Positions 17,020-26,738 of a stretch of 64,000 bases of DNA are shown here, one piece after another. This DNA is from Sphingobium lactosutens (lineage in GTDB: Bacteria > Pseudomonadota > Alphaproteobacteria > Sphingomonadales > Sphingomonadaceae). The stretch covers positions 62,001-126,000 of the forward strand of contig NZ_QJQX01000037.1 of the NCBI RefSeq assembly GCF_013393185.1, given 5' to 3'. Under the pieces are notes generated by a model. That model was not told the DNA's origin. It worked only from the letters and a program-made list of their open reading frames with translations, and did not search any database. The position numbers and the translations under genes were made by a program. Position 1 is the first letter of the stretch; the number at the start of each line of letters is the position of its first letter.

Positions 17020-18429
17020 TCAATCCTGCAACACCCAGGTATCCTTCACCCCGCCGCCCTGGCTGGAGTTCACCACCAGCGAGCCTTCGGTCAGCGCGAC
17101 GCGGGTGAGGCCGCCGGGGACGAGGCGGATCTGCTTGCCGACCAGGCAATAGGGCCGGAAATCGGCGTGGCGGCCGACCACCGCCGCCGGGCCGAGGGTC
17201 GGCACCGTGGACAGGTCCAGCGTCGGCTGGGCGATGAATTCGCCGGGATTGGCCTTGATCCGTTCGGCATAGGCGGCGACTTCATCCTTGGTCGATTTCG
17301 GCCCGATCAACATGCCGTAGCCGCCCGAACCATGCACTTCCTTGGCCACCAGTTCGTGCAGATTTTCCAGCACATAGGCCAGTTCGTCCGGCTTGCCGCA
17401 CTGCCAGGTCTGGATATTGTCGAGGATCGGCTTCTCGCCCAGATAGAAGCGGATCATGTCCGGGACATAGATATAGACCGCCTTGTCGTCGGCGATACCC
17501 GATCCCGGCGCGGACGCCAGCGTCACACCGCCATTGCGGTAGACGTTGAAGATGCCCGGCACGCCCAGCAGGCTGTCGGGCCGGAAGACGAGCGGGTCGA
17601 TATATTCGTCATCGATGCGGCGATAGATGACGTCGACCGCCTTCGGCCCCAGCGTGGTCTTCATCCAGACGCGGTCATTGTCGACGAACAGGTCGGCCGG
17701 CTCGACCAGCTCCACGCCCATAAGGTCGGCGAGGAAGCTATGTTCATAATAGGCGCTGTTGAGCGAACCGGGGGTCAGGACGACGACGACCGGATCGCCC
17801 TTGCAGGCCGGGGGCGCGACTTCCTTGAGGCTTTTCAGCAGTTCGGCGGGATAGTCGTCCACCGGCGCGACCACGCCCTGCGCGAACAGTTCGGGGAACA
17901 TGCGCGTCATGATCTCGCGATTTTCGAGCATGTAGGACACGCCCGAGGGGGTTCGGCAATTATCCTCCAGCACCTCGAAACTGCCCGGCCCCGTCCGCAC
18001 GATATCGATGCCGACGATATGGCTGTAGACCTTCCCCGGCGGGGTGAAATCGGCCATTTCCGCGAGATAGGCGCTGTTCCTGTAGATGATGTCGGCGGGC
18101 ATGATGCCGGCCTTCACGATCTCGCCGCGATGATAGACGTCGTGGAGGAAGGCGTTGAGCGCGCGGGCGCGCTGGCGGATGCCCTTGTCCAGGATGCGCC
18201 ATTCGTTGGCGGTGAAGATGCGCGGCAGCAGGTCGAAGGGGATCAGCCGCTCCGGATCGCCGCCCTCGCCATAGACGGCGAAGGTGATGCCGATGCGGCG
18301 AAAGATCGCCTCCGCCTCGTCCATGCGGCGATTGAGCCCGGCTATGCCCGTTCGCTCCACCCATTTCTGCACTTCGTCATAACAGGGGCGTATCGAACCA
18401 TCGGGTTCAAACATTTCATGGAAGGGCAA
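17020..18429 (-). CDS. Circularly permuted type 2 ATP-grasp protein
   Basis: A protein of about 469 residues in the DUF404/407 family. FEPDGSIRPCYDEVQ near the N-terminus, RTGPGSFEVLEDNCRTPSGV (ATP/metal-binding block) and YGMLIGPKST near the C-terminus are conserved family features. It is predicted to ligate an amino acid or amine to a carboxylate with ATP, giving a small peptide or tag handled by the transglutaminase-like and Anbu proteins. I favour the TTG at 18429, which has GGAGG nine bases upstream; an ATG at 18468 without a clear ribosome site is the alternative, and the frame is open to 18615. It is the first gene of the cluster. Confidence 0.9.
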   Translation of the reverse strand: MPFHEMFEPDGSIRPCYDEVQKWVERTGIAGLNRRMDEAEAIFRRIGITFAVYGEGGDPERLIPFDLLPRIFTANEWRILDKGIRQRARALNAFLHDVYHRGEIVKAGIMPADIIYRNSAYLAEMADFTPPGKVYSHIVGIDIVRTGPGSFEVLEDNCRTPSGVSYMLENREIMTRMFPELFAQGVVAPVDDYPAELLKSLKEVAPPACKGDPVVVVLTPGSLNSAYYEHSFLADLMGVELVEPADLFVDNDRVWMKTTLGPKAVDVIYRRIDDEYIDPLVFRPDSLLGVPGIFNVYRNGGVTLASAPGSGIADDKAVYIYVPDMIRFYLGEKPILDNIQTWQCGKPDELAYVLENLHELVAKEVHGSGGYGMLIGPKSTKDEVAAYAERIKANPGEFIAQPTLDLSTVPTLGPAAVVGRHADFRPYCLVGKQIRLVPGGLTRVALTEGSLVVNSSQGGGVKDTWVLQD

Positions 18430-18713
18430 GTGGACGATCCTCCCTCGGCCACGCGGCCGGTTGTGCATTGCAATATTAGTGCGCCGCGCCGTGGCGATTG
18501 CAAGGCAAAAATGGCAACTAGCCAAAAGGTTTCCGCGCGGTTCACCACTATGGCGGAAAAGCCGCGCTGCTTCGTTGATGCAGCACGGCTTCGACGGCGG
18601 AGCATGCCGCGCCATTTTTTTCGATTTTGATCGCTCAGCCCCGTTGACCGACCTGCATTGCCTGCGTATAGCGCCGCCTCACCGCAGGGCGAGCCGCCCG
18701 GCGAGGCCCATGG

Positions 18714-18790
18714 GGCGGAGTAGCTCAGCTGGTTAGAGCAGCGGAATCATAATCCGCGTGTCGGGGGTTCAAGTCCCTCCTCCGCTACCA
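18714..18790 (+). tRNA. tRNA-Met (CAT), elongator type
   Basis: A 77-nt cloverleaf. The acceptor stem GGCGGAG pairs with CTCCGCT (first pair G-U), the D arm is GCTCAGCTGGTTAGAGC, the anticodon arm is GCGGA-ATCATAA-TCCGC with anticodon CAT, and the T arm carries GGTTCAAGTCC. CCA is encoded. The acceptor sequence fits an elongator Met tRNA rather than an initiator (which has a mismatched first pair) or the lysidine tRNA-Ile. Confidence 0.95.
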
Positions 18791-18883
18791 TTTTTATCAC
18801 GATATAGATGCATATCCTCCTTGCCTCCCCCGGCAAAGCGCGCCAACAGCGTCGCAAACAGGGCTGAAGAGGATATCGGGCGG

Positions 18884-20122
18884 ATGAGTTATTATGACGT
18901 TTTGATCGTGGGTGCGGGCCATGCCGGGGCACAGGCTGCGATCTCGTTGCGGCAGCTGGGCTTCGAGGGGTCGGTCGGCATGATCGGCGACGAGAAGGAT
19001 CCGCCCTACGAACGTCCGCCGCTCTCCAAGGAATATTTTGCCGGCGACAAAAGCTTCGACCGCATCCTGATCCGTCCAGCCGCCTTCTGGGATGAGCGCA
19101 AGGTCGACATGCTGTTGGGCAAGCGCGTGAAAGGCGTCGATCCCGAAGGCAAGTTCGTGACCGTGGGGGAAGAAGAGATCGGCTATGGCAAGCTGATCTG
19201 GTGCACCGGCGGCTCGCCCCGCATGCTGACCTGCAACGGGGCGGACGCGCATAATGTCCATGCCGTGCGCCGCCGCGACGATGTCGATGCGATGATGGCC
19301 AAGATCGACAGCATCACCCATGTCACCATCATCGGCGGTGGCTATATCGGGCTGGAGGCGGCGGCCGTGCTGTCCAAGTTCGGCAAGAAGGTCGTGCTGC
19401 TGGAGGCGTTGGACCGGGTGCTGGCGCGCGTTGCGGGCGAGGAATTGTCGCGCTTCTACGAGGCCGAGCATCGCGCCCATGGCGTGGACCTGCGCACCGG
19501 CGCGCGGATGGACTGCATCGAGGTGCATGAGGGCCCTAACGGCAACAGGGCGACCGCCGTGCTGATGGCCGATGGCGAGCGGATCGAAACGGACATGGTG
19601 ATCGTGGGCATCGGCATCGTGCCCGAGACCGGCCCGCTGATCGCGGCCGGCGCGGCAGGCGGCAACGGCGTCGATGTCGACGAATATTGCCGCACCTCGC
19701 TGCCCGACATCTATGCGGTGGGCGATTGCGCATCCCACGCCAACCGCTTTGCCGGCGGCGCGCAAATGCGCGTCGAATCGGTACAGAATGCGAACGATCA
19801 GGCCAAGACCGCCGTCTCGCATATTCTGGGCAAGGAAGAACCCTATGATGCGGTGCCCTGGTTCTGGTCGAACCAATATGACCTGAAGCTCCAGACGGTG
19901 GGGCTGTCGACCGGCTTCGACCAGACGGTGCTGCGCGGCGACCCCGCCAACCGCAGCTTCTCCGTCGTGTATCTGAAGGGCGGCAAGGTTATCGCGCTCG
20001 ACTGCGTCAATGCGGTCAAGGATTATGTCCAGGGTCGGGCGCATGTCCTGTCGGGTGCGGCGCTGGATGTGGCGCAATTGGCGGATGCGAGCGTGCCGCT
20101 GAAGGAAGTGGGACTGGCTTAA
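18884..20122 (+). CDS. FAD-dependent ferredoxin/rubredoxin reductase-like oxidoreductase
   Basis: A 412-residue flavoprotein. The FAD motif [14 protein letters not shown] lies at the N-terminus, [10 protein letters not shown] is typical of ferredoxin reductases of oxygenase systems, the NAD(P)H motif is [17 protein letters not shown] and YAVGDCASH is the second FAD motif. Such proteins pass electrons from NAD(P)H to a 2Fe-2S ferredoxin for cytochromes P450 or dioxygenases. No ferredoxin or oxygenase gene is adjacent, so the partner is elsewhere. The ATG at 18884 is preceded by GAAGAGGA. The gene follows the tRNA by 93 bp. Confidence 0.9.
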   Translation: MSYYDVLIVGAGHAGAQAAISLRQLGFEGSVGMIGDEKDPPYERPPLSKEYFAGDKSFDRILIRPAAFWDERKVDMLLGKRVKGVDPEGKFVTVGEEEIGYGKLIWCTGGSPRMLTCNGADAHNVHAVRRRDDVDAMMAKIDSITHVTIIGGGYIGLEAAAVLSKFGKKVVLLEALDRVLARVAGEELSRFYEAEHRAHGVDLRTGARMDCIEVHEGPNGNRATAVLMADGERIETDMVIVGIGIVPETGPLIAAGAAGGNGVDVDEYCRTSLPDIYAVGDCASHANRFAGGAQMRVESVQNANDQAKTAVSHILGKEEPYDAVPWFWSNQYDLKLQTVGLSTGFDQTVLRGDPANRSFSVVYLKGGKVIALDCVNAVKDYVQGRAHVLSGAALDVAQLADASVPLKEVGLA

Positions 20123-20175
20123 GGCGAGGCGTCTCGGGGGAGGTGGCTGTCTTCGGCCAATGGCGGACCTTAATT

Positions 20176-20275
20176 CAACGTTATCCCGGGCTTGACCCGG
20201 GATCCCGCTTCCTCTTCCAGGCCCAACGTTGAAAGGCAGCTGGACCCCGGCTCAGGGCCGGGGTGACGAGCGTTG
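20176..20275. repeat. Paired GC-rich palindromes, REP-like
   Basis: Two hairpins lie close together: ATCCCGGG-cttga-CCCGGGAT at 20183-20203 and ACCCCGG-N7-CCGGGGT at 20244-20264, within flanks CAACG and CGTTG. The arrangement resembles paired REP/BIME elements and could terminate the flavoprotein transcript. The 233-bp gap between genes here holds nothing else I can support. Confidence 0.7.
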
Positions 20276-20355
20276 GGAATGTCCGCTCACCACCCATCCC
20301 TGCAAATCCACAATCGGATGAGATGCTCGCCCATTGGGCGATGAACTCGTAGCCA

Positions 20356-20883
20356 TCACCCCCTGAACATCGCCTTCATCGCCAGTTCCCAAGGTCCGCC
20401 GCGATAGTGCCAGGCGGCGAGGCCCGCTAGCGTCAGCGGGCGGGGGCGGAAGCCCTTTCGCAACGCCGCCAGAAGCGCCCTCGCCTCTTCCGGTGCAACC
20501 TTGTTCTGGACGGTGATATGGAGGCGCGGCCGGGCCTGATCCTGCGGCGTCAGCAGGCCGGCGAAGGCGTCGGCCAGTTCATCCCGCATCGCCATCAATG
20601 CGGGGCTGTCGATACGATAGGCGACGCCCCGGCCCAGCGACATGACGTCCACTAGCCGCGCATCCGGCTGCGGCCCGGCGCAGAGCCGTTTCAGCCGCAT
20701 CGCCAGTTCCTCCAGCACCGAAGGCGGCAGATGGTGGAAGAGCGTCACATGCGCCGGCAGGACGTTGCGGTCGGGCGGGAAATGGGCGCGGCGCAGGCCA
20801 TCCGCCCAGGCAAAATCGGCGGCGCCCATCAAGGCCGTGACGATGATCGGCGCATTCACGAGCGCTGTCCCGCGATAGGCCAT
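20356..20883 (-). CDS. 2H phosphoesterase, RNA 2',3'-cyclic phosphodiesterase-like (LigT/ThpR family)
   Basis: A 175-residue protein with the two HxT motifs of the 2H superfamily: HVTLF (His 45) and HITVQ (His 122). These histidines hydrolyse cyclic phosphodiesters, and in ThpR/LigT can also join RNA ends. The biological substrate here is unknown. The protein is cytoplasmic, single-domain and of normal length. It is divergent from the small membrane-protein gene at 20983. Confidence 0.87.
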   Translation of the reverse strand: MAYRGTALVNAPIIVTALMGAADFAWADGLRRAHFPPDRNVLPAHVTLFHHLPPSVLEELAMRLKRLCAGPQPDARLVDVMSLGRGVAYRIDSPALMAMRDELADAFAGLLTPQDQARPRLHITVQNKVAPEEARALLAALRKGFRPRPLTLAGLAAWHYRGGPWELAMKAMFRG

Positions 20884-20982
20884 ATGCGCCGGACACAGCG
20901 CTTCCGCCGCAGCGGAACAGGCTGTATCATCCCGACAAGACGGCTACGCCATGTCGGGCCGTACTTATGGGAGGGAAACATC

Positions 20983-21405
20983 ATGTCGGCACCGCGGTCC
21001 TTCATCCTTATCGCCATCCTGTTCCTGCTGTGGAACCTGATGGGCGTCGCGTCCTTCATCATGCAATATACGATGGACATCAACGAACTGGCGAAGACCG
21101 ATCCGGCGGGCGCCAAAGCCTTTGCGTCAATGCCTACATGGCTTTGGCTGGTCTATGCCTTTGCCGTGCTGGGCGGCACGGCCGGGGCCATTGCCCTGCT
21201 GCTCCGCCGGCGCAGCGCGGTGTCGCTGTTCCTGCTGTCGCTGATCGCGGTGGTGGTCCAGTTCGGTTTCGTCTTCCTCGCCACCGACCTGATCGCGGCG
21301 AAGGGCGTCGTGGTGGCGATGGCATTCCCGATCGTCATCTTCGTGATCGCGATCATCCAATGGCGCTATGCCAGCGTGCAGACGGCGAAGGGAATTCTCC
21401 GCTGA
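20983..21405 (+). CDS. Small four-helix membrane protein, unknown function
   Basis: A 140-residue protein with four hydrophobic segments: around 6-26 (FILIAILFLLWNLMGVASFI), 51-71, 77-97 and 104-124. The ATG at 20983 has GGGAGGGA upstream; the frame is open further upstream but the extra part would overlap the 2H gene. I do not recognise a named family; similar small membrane proteins are common in sphingomonads. It is convergent with mltG, 18 bp apart. Confidence 0.8.
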   Translation: MSAPRSFILIAILFLLWNLMGVASFIMQYTMDINELAKTDPAGAKAFASMPTWLWLVYAFAVLGGTAGAIALLLRRRSAVSLFLLSLIAVVVQFGFVFLATDLIAAKGVVVAMAFPIVIFVIAIIQWRYASVQTAKGILR

Positions 21406-21423
21406 AATCCGTTCGAGATCAGG

Positions 21424-22395
21424 TCAAAGCTCGCCGCGGGCGCGCCTGATCTCGAACCACTTCCGCACATTTTCATTATGCTGCTGGTAGGTGTCGGCGA
21501 AGATATGGCCGCCCTTCCCGTCCGCGACGAAATAGAGCGCGTTCGTTTCCGCCGGATGCAGCACGGCAAGGATGGAGAGCCGTCCCGGATTGGCGATCGG
21601 CCCCTTGGGCAGGCCAGTCATGGCGTAGGTGTTATAATCATTCACCGCCGCGATTTCCGACTTGCGGATGCGGCGACCCAGCGGCTTGCCCTTCGTGATG
21701 GGGTAGATGATCGTCGGGTCGGCCTGGAGCATCATATTCTTGCGCAGGCGGTTGCTGTAGACGCCCGCCACCGTCGGCCGCTCGGAAGGAACGCCGGTTT
21801 CCTTCTCCACGATGCTGGCGAGGATGATCGCTTCCCTCGGCGTCTTCGCGATCGTGCTGGAGGCGCGATCGGCCCAGAGCTGGGCCAGCAGCTTGTCCAT
21901 CGCGCCCTGCATGCGCCTGAGCACGGCGGCGCGCGGTTCGCCCTTTTCGAAGGCATAGCTGTCGGGCAGCACGCTGCCCTCCTCCGGCACCTGGATGTCG
22001 CCCGTCAATTCCTCATTCGCCATCAGCCGCTCGTAAACCAGGATGGAAGGCATGCCTTCGGGTATGGTCACGAGCCGGGTGAGCGTCTTGCCGCCCTGAA
22101 GGATGGCGAGGATGGCGCTGTTGCTGGCGCCGGCGGGGATGATGAATTCGCCCGCCTTGATCGACTTGCTGCCCCCGAAGACTTTCGCGCGGGTGAGGAA
22201 GGCGTCGGCGGATCGCACGGCACCCGCCTGTTTCAGCAGCACCGCCGCATCGGACAGGGTAGCCCCTTCGGGCACCGTAATGGCGATCTTTTCGGTCGCC
22301 GGCCCCTGCTCCGTCCAGCCATGGACGAAGCGGAAGGCGACGAAGGCGGCGACGGCCAGGCCGATCAGGAGAATGATACAGCCAAGCCGCCGCAT
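21424..22395 (-). CDS. mltG: Endolytic murein transglycosylase MltG
   Basis: A 323-residue YceG-like protein that cuts nascent peptidoglycan strands at the inner membrane. There is one N-terminal membrane helix (LGCIILLIGLAVAAFVAF), and the catalytic block ILASIVEKETGVPSERP contains the active Glu. The conserved MLQADPTIIYPITKG and LPKGPIANPG segments and the AVLHPAETNALYFVADGKGG end are all present. It follows fabF by 10 bp, so fatty-acid and wall genes are probably co-transcribed, the usual fabF-mltG order. Confidence 0.96.
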   Translation of the reverse strand: MRRLGCIILLIGLAVAAFVAFRFVHGWTEQGPATEKIAITVPEGATLSDAAVLLKQAGAVRSADAFLTRAKVFGGSKSIKAGEFIIPAGASNSAILAILQGGKTLTRLVTIPEGMPSILVYERLMANEELTGDIQVPEEGSVLPDSYAFEKGEPRAAVLRRMQGAMDKLLAQLWADRASSTIAKTPREAIILASIVEKETGVPSERPTVAGVYSNRLRKNMMLQADPTIIYPITKGKPLGRRIRKSEIAAVNDYNTYAMTGLPKGPIANPGRLSILAVLHPAETNALYFVADGKGGHIFADTYQQHNENVRKWFEIRRARGEL

Positions 22396-22405
22396 GAGGA
22401 TGTCC

Positions 22406-23665
22406 TCAGATCGCCTTCATGATGAGCGAGGCGTTGGTGCCGCCAAAGCCGAACGAGTTGTTCAGCACCGCGCGCACCTTGCGCTCCTTGGCGACGTGCG
22501 GGACGAGGTCCACGCCCTTGCAGCTTTCGCTCGGCTCGTCGAGGTTGAGCGTCGGCGGGACGATCTGATCGCGCATGGCGAGGATGCAGAAGATGCTCTC
22601 CACCGCGCCTGCACCGCCCAGAAGGTGGCCGATGGCCGACTTGGTCGACGACATCGACATGGTCGACAGATTGTCGCCGAACAGACGCTTCACCGCACCC
22701 AGTTCCAGCTCATCGCCGAGCGGGGTCGAGGTGCCATGGGCGTTCACATAGTCGATGTCTTCGAGGCTGAGGCCTGACTTCTTGAGCGCCATCTGCATCG
22801 AGCGGAAGCCGCCATTGCCCTCCGGATGGGGCGCGGTGACGTGATAGGCGTCGCCCGATAGGCCGTAGCCGATGACTTCGGCATAGATTTTCGCGCCGCG
22901 CTTCTTGGCATGCTCATATTCTTCGAGCACGACCACGCCCGCGCCTTCGCCCATGACGAAGCCGTCACGGTTGACGTCATAAGGACGCGACGCCTTTTCC
23001 GGCGTGTCGTTGAAGCCGGTCGAGAGCGCACGCGCCTGAGCGAAGCCGGCGATGCCGATCGGGCAGATCGCGCTTTCCGCGCCGCCCGCCAGCATGACGT
23101 CGGCATCGTCCATCGCGATCATGCGCGCGGCGTCGCCGATCGAGTGGGCGCCGGTCGAACAGGCGGTGACGACCGCATGGTTCGGACCCATTAGGCCGTA
23201 CTTGATCGACACCTGACCGGAGATCAGGTTGATCAGGCGGCCGTGGACGAAATGCGGCGAAACGCGGCTCGGCCCCTTGTTTGCCAACACCAGCGATTCG
23301 CTTTCGATGCCCGGCAGGCCGCCGATGCCCGAACCAATCGAGCAGCCAGCGCGCAGACGCTCTTCTTCCGACATATTGTCGAGGCCCGCGTCGCGCAGCG
23401 CTTCGCTGGCGGCGGAAATGCCGTAGACGATGAAGGGATCGACCTGGCGCTGGATCTTGTGATCGACGTCCAGCGAGGCGTCATAGCCATATTCATGGTC
23501 GGCCGGCTTCACTTCGCAGGCGATGCGGCATTTATATTCGCTCGCGTCGAAGCGGGCGATCGTCGCCGCGCCCGATTTGGAGGCGATGATGTTCTTCCAG
23601 CTGGTTTCGACATTCCCGCCCAGTGGGCTCACCATGCCTAGGCCGGTTACGACGACACGACGCAT
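22406..23665 (-). CDS. fabF: 3-oxoacyl-ACP synthase II
   Basis: A 419-residue condensing enzyme of fatty-acid elongation. The nucleophile is Cys 169 in VVTACSTGAHSIG; the two histidines are in YVNAHGTSTPLGD and SAIGHLLGGAG. The end NSFGFGGTNASLIMK is complete. The start is supported by a GGAG-containing site. The gene lies downstream of acpP on the same strand, with a 176-bp gap that contains a weak GGCTCC/GGAGCC hairpin. Confidence 0.97.
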   Translation of the reverse strand: MRRVVVTGLGMVSPLGGNVETSWKNIIASKSGAATIARFDASEYKCRIACEVKPADHEYGYDASLDVDHKIQRQVDPFIVYGISAASEALRDAGLDNMSEEERLRAGCSIGSGIGGLPGIESESLVLANKGPSRVSPHFVHGRLINLISGQVSIKYGLMGPNHAVVTACSTGAHSIGDAARMIAMDDADVMLAGGAESAICPIGIAGFAQARALSTGFNDTPEKASRPYDVNRDGFVMGEGAGVVVLEEYEHAKKRGAKIYAEVIGYGLSGDAYHVTAPHPEGNGGFRSMQMALKKSGLSLEDIDYVNAHGTSTPLGDELELGAVKRLFGDNLSTMSMSSTKSAIGHLLGGAGAVESIFCILAMRDQIVPPTLNLDEPSESCKGVDLVPHVAKERKVRAVLNNSFGFGGTNASLIMKAI

Positions 23666-23841
23666 ATCCTAGCTCCGAAATATATGGGCTTTGTGCCGCC
23701 CATGTAGCCATTTGAAACGCGCTTGTGAACGGCGCGCCAGATACGAAAAGGCTCCCCACGCTCGGCGAAGGCCGGACAGGAGGAGCCGTCTCTTATGCGT
23801 AAGCGCGGCCTTTCCCTGACGGGATCAGGCCGGAACGCGCT

Positions 23842-24075
23842 TTACTGCTTGCTGTCGATATAATCGATGGCGTCCTTGACGGTGGCGATCTTCTCAGCCG
23901 CGTCGTCAGGGATTTCGACGCCGAATTCTTCTTCAAACGCCATGACGAGTTCGACGATGTCCAGGCTGTCCGCGCCCAGATCGTCGATGAAGCTGGCGTC
24001 CTCGGTCACCTTCTCGGCTTCGACGCCCAGATGCTCGACGACGATTTTCTTTACGCGATCCGCGGTCTCACTCAT
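23842..24075 (-). CDS. acpP: Acyl carrier protein (housekeeping)
   Basis: A 77-residue acidic four-helix protein; [13 protein letters not shown] carries the phosphopantetheine Ser 37. It shuttles acyl chains for fatty-acid synthesis. It stands upstream of fabF and mltG, while fabD and fabG are 20 kb away in another group. An AAGAAGGA ribosome site precedes the start. The 205-bp upstream region is shared with the divergent GT87 gene and should hold its promoter, but I see no clear consensus. Confidence 0.97.
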   Translation of the reverse strand: MSETADRVKKIVVEHLGVEAEKVTEDASFIDDLGADSLDIVELVMAFEEEFGVEIPDDAAEKIATVKDAIDYIDSKQ

Positions 24076-24280
24076 GAGTGGTCCTTCTTACTGGGTATCG
24101 TTGATGGTTCTGAACAACCGTTAAGGCAGCCCTAGTGCCAAGCCCCGATAGAGGCAAGAGGCAAGGCCGCCAAGCCCCTTCCTTCGGTCGTGACCGGGAT
24201 TAAGCAACAAAAGCAGGCCGAAACAAGGTGGATAATGGGCCATTTACCGAAATTTCAGCCGGTTGCGCTAGGCCTTCGCC

Positions 24281-25507
24281 ATGAGCGCACCTTCCTTCAC
24301 CGACCGGCTTGTCACGCGCGAGCGCGCGCGGATCGCCGCGATTTGCGTCCTCGCCGCGACGATCATCGGACTGCTCTATCTGGTCGGAACCGCCCATGGC
24401 ACGGTGGATTCGCTGGGCCGGCCGCTCGGCACGGACTTTTCCAACGTCTGGACCGCAGGCTGGATGGCGGATCACGGTCAGGCGCCCCTGGCGTGGGACT
24501 GGCCGAGACAGCATGAGGTGCAGAAGCAGGTTCATCATGATCCGGCCATCCCCTTCTATTGCTGGCCTTATCCACCCCCTTTTTTGATGATTGCGTCCCT
24601 GCTCGCGAAGCTGCCCTACACCGCCGCGCTGTTCCTGTGGCAGGCCGTAACGCTGGCGCTGGCGTTGCTGCTGGTGCGGCGCATCCTGCCGCAGGACCGC
24701 GATGCGATGCTCGTGGCGGCGGGGGCGCCGGTGGTGATGGTGTGCCTGGGACATGGGCAAAACGCCTTTCTCACCGCCGGCCTGCTGGGCGGGGGCATGA
24801 TGTTGATCGACCGGCGGCCTTGGGCCGCAGGCCTGTTGCTGGGGGCGCTGGTCTACAAACCGCAATTCGCGGTACTGATTCCCGTGCTGCTGGCCGCGCG
24901 CGGCAACTGGCGCGCCTTTCTGTCCGCCGGACTGACCGCCAGCGCGCTGTGCCTGCTGACGCTGGCCATCTGGGGCTGGCCGGTATGGCAGGCCTTTTTC
25001 GATTCGCTGCCCCTGACCCGTCAAATCATCATCGAAGCCGGCGCGACCGGTTGGGAGAAGATCCAAAGTCCGTTCGCCACGATCCGCCAATGGGGCGGCT
25101 CCATCCCGCTGGCCTATGCCATGCAGGGGCTGGTCACGTCCGTCGCGATCGTCACCGCCGCGCTCGTCGCCCGGAAGGGATCGATGGCGTTGCGGGGCGC
25201 GGCGGCCCTCTCCGCCGCCCTGCTCTGCACGCCCTATGTGCTGGACTATGACCATGTACTGCTCGGCGTCGCCATCGCCTTCCTGATGGCGGATATGAAG
25301 GCGCGCGGCGCGCTGCGGTGGGAACCCACCTGGCTGGCCTATGCCTGGATCGCACCGCTCTGCGGCCGGACCGTGTCGGAATGGACGCATTTCCCGGTCA
25401 ACCTGATCGCCGCCATGGCCATATTGGCGCTGGCGGCACGGCGCGCAGCACTGTTCGACGGACTGCGCCTGTCGCCACTACGCCACAGCCCTACACTGCC
25501 CGCTTAA
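24281..25507 (+). CDS. GT87-like (DUF2029) membrane glycosyltransferase
   Basis: A 408-residue protein with about ten hydrophobic segments. The first loop GTDFSNVWTAGWM contains the Asp typical of GT-C folds such as polyprenol-phosphate mannosyltransferases (GT87). LLGALVYKPQFAVLIPVLLA and CTPYVLDYDHVLLGVAIAF are conserved family blocks. It should transfer a sugar from a lipid carrier on the periplasmic side; the acceptor is unknown. It is divergent from acpP and overlaps the convergent lipoprotein gene by 4 bp at the stop codons. Confidence 0.82.
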   Translation: MSAPSFTDRLVTRERARIAAICVLAATIIGLLYLVGTAHGTVDSLGRPLGTDFSNVWTAGWMADHGQAPLAWDWPRQHEVQKQVHHDPAIPFYCWPYPPPFLMIASLLAKLPYTAALFLWQAVTLALALLLVRRILPQDRDAMLVAAGAPVVMVCLGHGQNAFLTAGLLGGGMMLIDRRPWAAGLLLGALVYKPQFAVLIPVLLAARGNWRAFLSAGLTASALCLLTLAIWGWPVWQAFFDSLPLTRQIIIEAGATGWEKIQSPFATIRQWGGSIPLAYAMQGLVTSVAIVTAALVARKGSMALRGAAALSAALLCTPYVLDYDHVLLGVAIAFLMADMKARGALRWEPTWLAYAWIAPLCGRTVSEWTHFPVNLIAAMAILALAARRAALFDGLRLSPLRHSPTLPA

Positions 25508-25977
25508 CGGCAATAGCCTTCCTGTCCTGGCACGACGATCAGGCAATCCTGCTTGCCGGCCAGATATTTGAAGCCGGTCTCGTCGCCCTTGCCCGGACGG
25601 ATCGCCAGATCCTTGCCATCGCGCACGAAACGGATGGTAGATCCTTCGGCCACGCCATTATAATCGGCCTGCCGATCCAGATTATCCTTGTTGGCGATCG
25701 CATAATGGCCGGGCTTGCCGTCTGGCGCGGGCTGTATGTCGAGGAACAGACCCTCCGGCCCGGTCCAGCGGCCGACCCAGTCGTCGGTCGGAGGTCCGGC
25801 CGTTTCGTTGCCGGCCGCCCCGATCGCATCGGGCTCCTCGATATTCTCGACCGTCGTCGGCGGAGCGGCGGCATTGTTCGCGGCATTGCCATCCTCGGTC
25901 GATTTGGCGCAGCCCGCCAGCAGCAGCATGGCCGCCATGCCGGACAGGCCAATGACGGGCGAAGGGAAGCGCTTCAT
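25504..25977 (-). CDS. Small lipoprotein, unknown function
   Basis: A 157-residue exported lipoprotein: signal peptide with lipobox LLLAGC (Cys 23), an Asn/Ala/Pro-rich linker to about residue 65, then a C-terminal domain with WVGRWTGPEGLFLDI and a Cys pair (QDCLIVVPGQEGYC). The start at 25977 has AAAGGAG upstream; the frame is open to 26580 but the upstream part is antisense to the TetR gene and has no signal peptide. No family name can be given with confidence. Confidence 0.83.
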   Translation of the reverse strand: MKRFPSPVIGLSGMAAMLLLAGCAKSTEDGNAANNAAAPPTTVENIEEPDAIGAAGNETAGPPTDDWVGRWTGPEGLFLDIQPAPDGKPGHYAIANKDNLDRQADYNGVAEGSTIRFVRDGKDLAIRPGKGDETGFKYLAGKQDCLIVVPGQEGYCR

Positions 25978-26099
25978 CCATAATCTCCTTTGTCGATCAC
26001 AGGACCGAACCGATAAGCTGCCGCTTCGATCCCCTTTAGCAGACGACAACTTGCCAGTTGCGCCGTCTGCGGCCAAAGGTCGATCCCGAGGGGAAGAAG

Positions 26100-26738
26100 A
26101 TGAACGCAGCACGGGGGAAGAATGGTGGGGCCGCGCGGCCAAGGGCACGCTTCGTGCGAGAGGCCCCGGACGTGCGGCGACAGGCGCTAATCGAGGCGAC
26201 CGCGCGTTGCCTTGCGGAAAAGGGCGTTGGCGGCACGTCGGTGCGCGCCATCTGTGCGCTGGCGGGCGTTTCTTCGGGGCTGCTGACTCATTATTTCGAT
26301 GGCGTCGACGCGCTGATCCTGGCGACCTATGCCGATGTGGGTACGCGCGTTTCGGCGGCGCTGGACGCCGCGGTCGAGGCAGCGGGCGACGATCCACGCG
26401 ACCGGCTGCGCGCCTGCCTGCAAGCCAATTTCCGCGATCCCATTCTCGATCCGGACCTGCTGGCCACCTGGATCGCCTTCTGGAGCCTGGTGAAGTCCGA
26501 TCCCAAGATCGCCGCCGTACATGCCGAGGTTTATGGCGGCACGCGCGCGCAACTGGAGGAACTGCTTCAGGCTGCTGCACCTGCGCTATCCCCTTCGCAG
26601 ACGCGGATTGCAGCGATCAGCCTGACGGCGCTGGTGGACGGCCTCTGGCTGGAACTCTGCCTCGATCGATCGACTTTCTCACCGGAAGAGGCACAGGCCA
26701 TGGTCGAAGAGGCCATGATGAAAGCATTGCAGATTTAA
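26100..26738 (+). CDS. TetR family regulator, BetI-like
   Basis: A 212-residue repressor. The helix-turn-helix is [20 protein letters not shown] followed by LLTHYFDG, and [20 protein letters not shown] matches the ligand domain of BetI-type proteins (TetR_C_6). It is cytoplasmic and should bind a palindrome, but no bet genes are nearby, so the choline link is not supported. The start at 26100 has GAGGGGAAG upstream. The ahpC gene follows after 142 bp on the same strand. Confidence 0.87.
   Translation: MNAARGKNGGAARPRARFVREAPDVRRQALIEATARCLAEKGVGGTSVRAICALAGVSSGLLTHYFDGVDALILATYADVGTRVSAALDAAVEAAGDDPRDRLRACLQANFRDPILDPDLLATWIAFWSLVKSDPKIAAVHAEVYGGTRAQLEELLQAAAPALSPSQTRIAAISLTALVDGLWLELCLDRSTFSPEEAQAMVEEAMMKALQI

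Noticed and set aside
18714..18790. Reading the CAT tRNA as tRNA-Ile2 (lysidine) or initiator tRNA
   Set aside because: The acceptor stem and D arm fit an elongator Met tRNA, the first pair is G-U rather than an initiator mismatch, and the sequence lacks the three G-C pairs typical of initiator anticodon stems.
24200..25390. A 396-codon minus-strand frame opposite the GT87-like gene
   Set aside because: Composition is Arg/Gln/Gly-rich without domains; the plus-strand frame has regular membrane helices and a family pattern.
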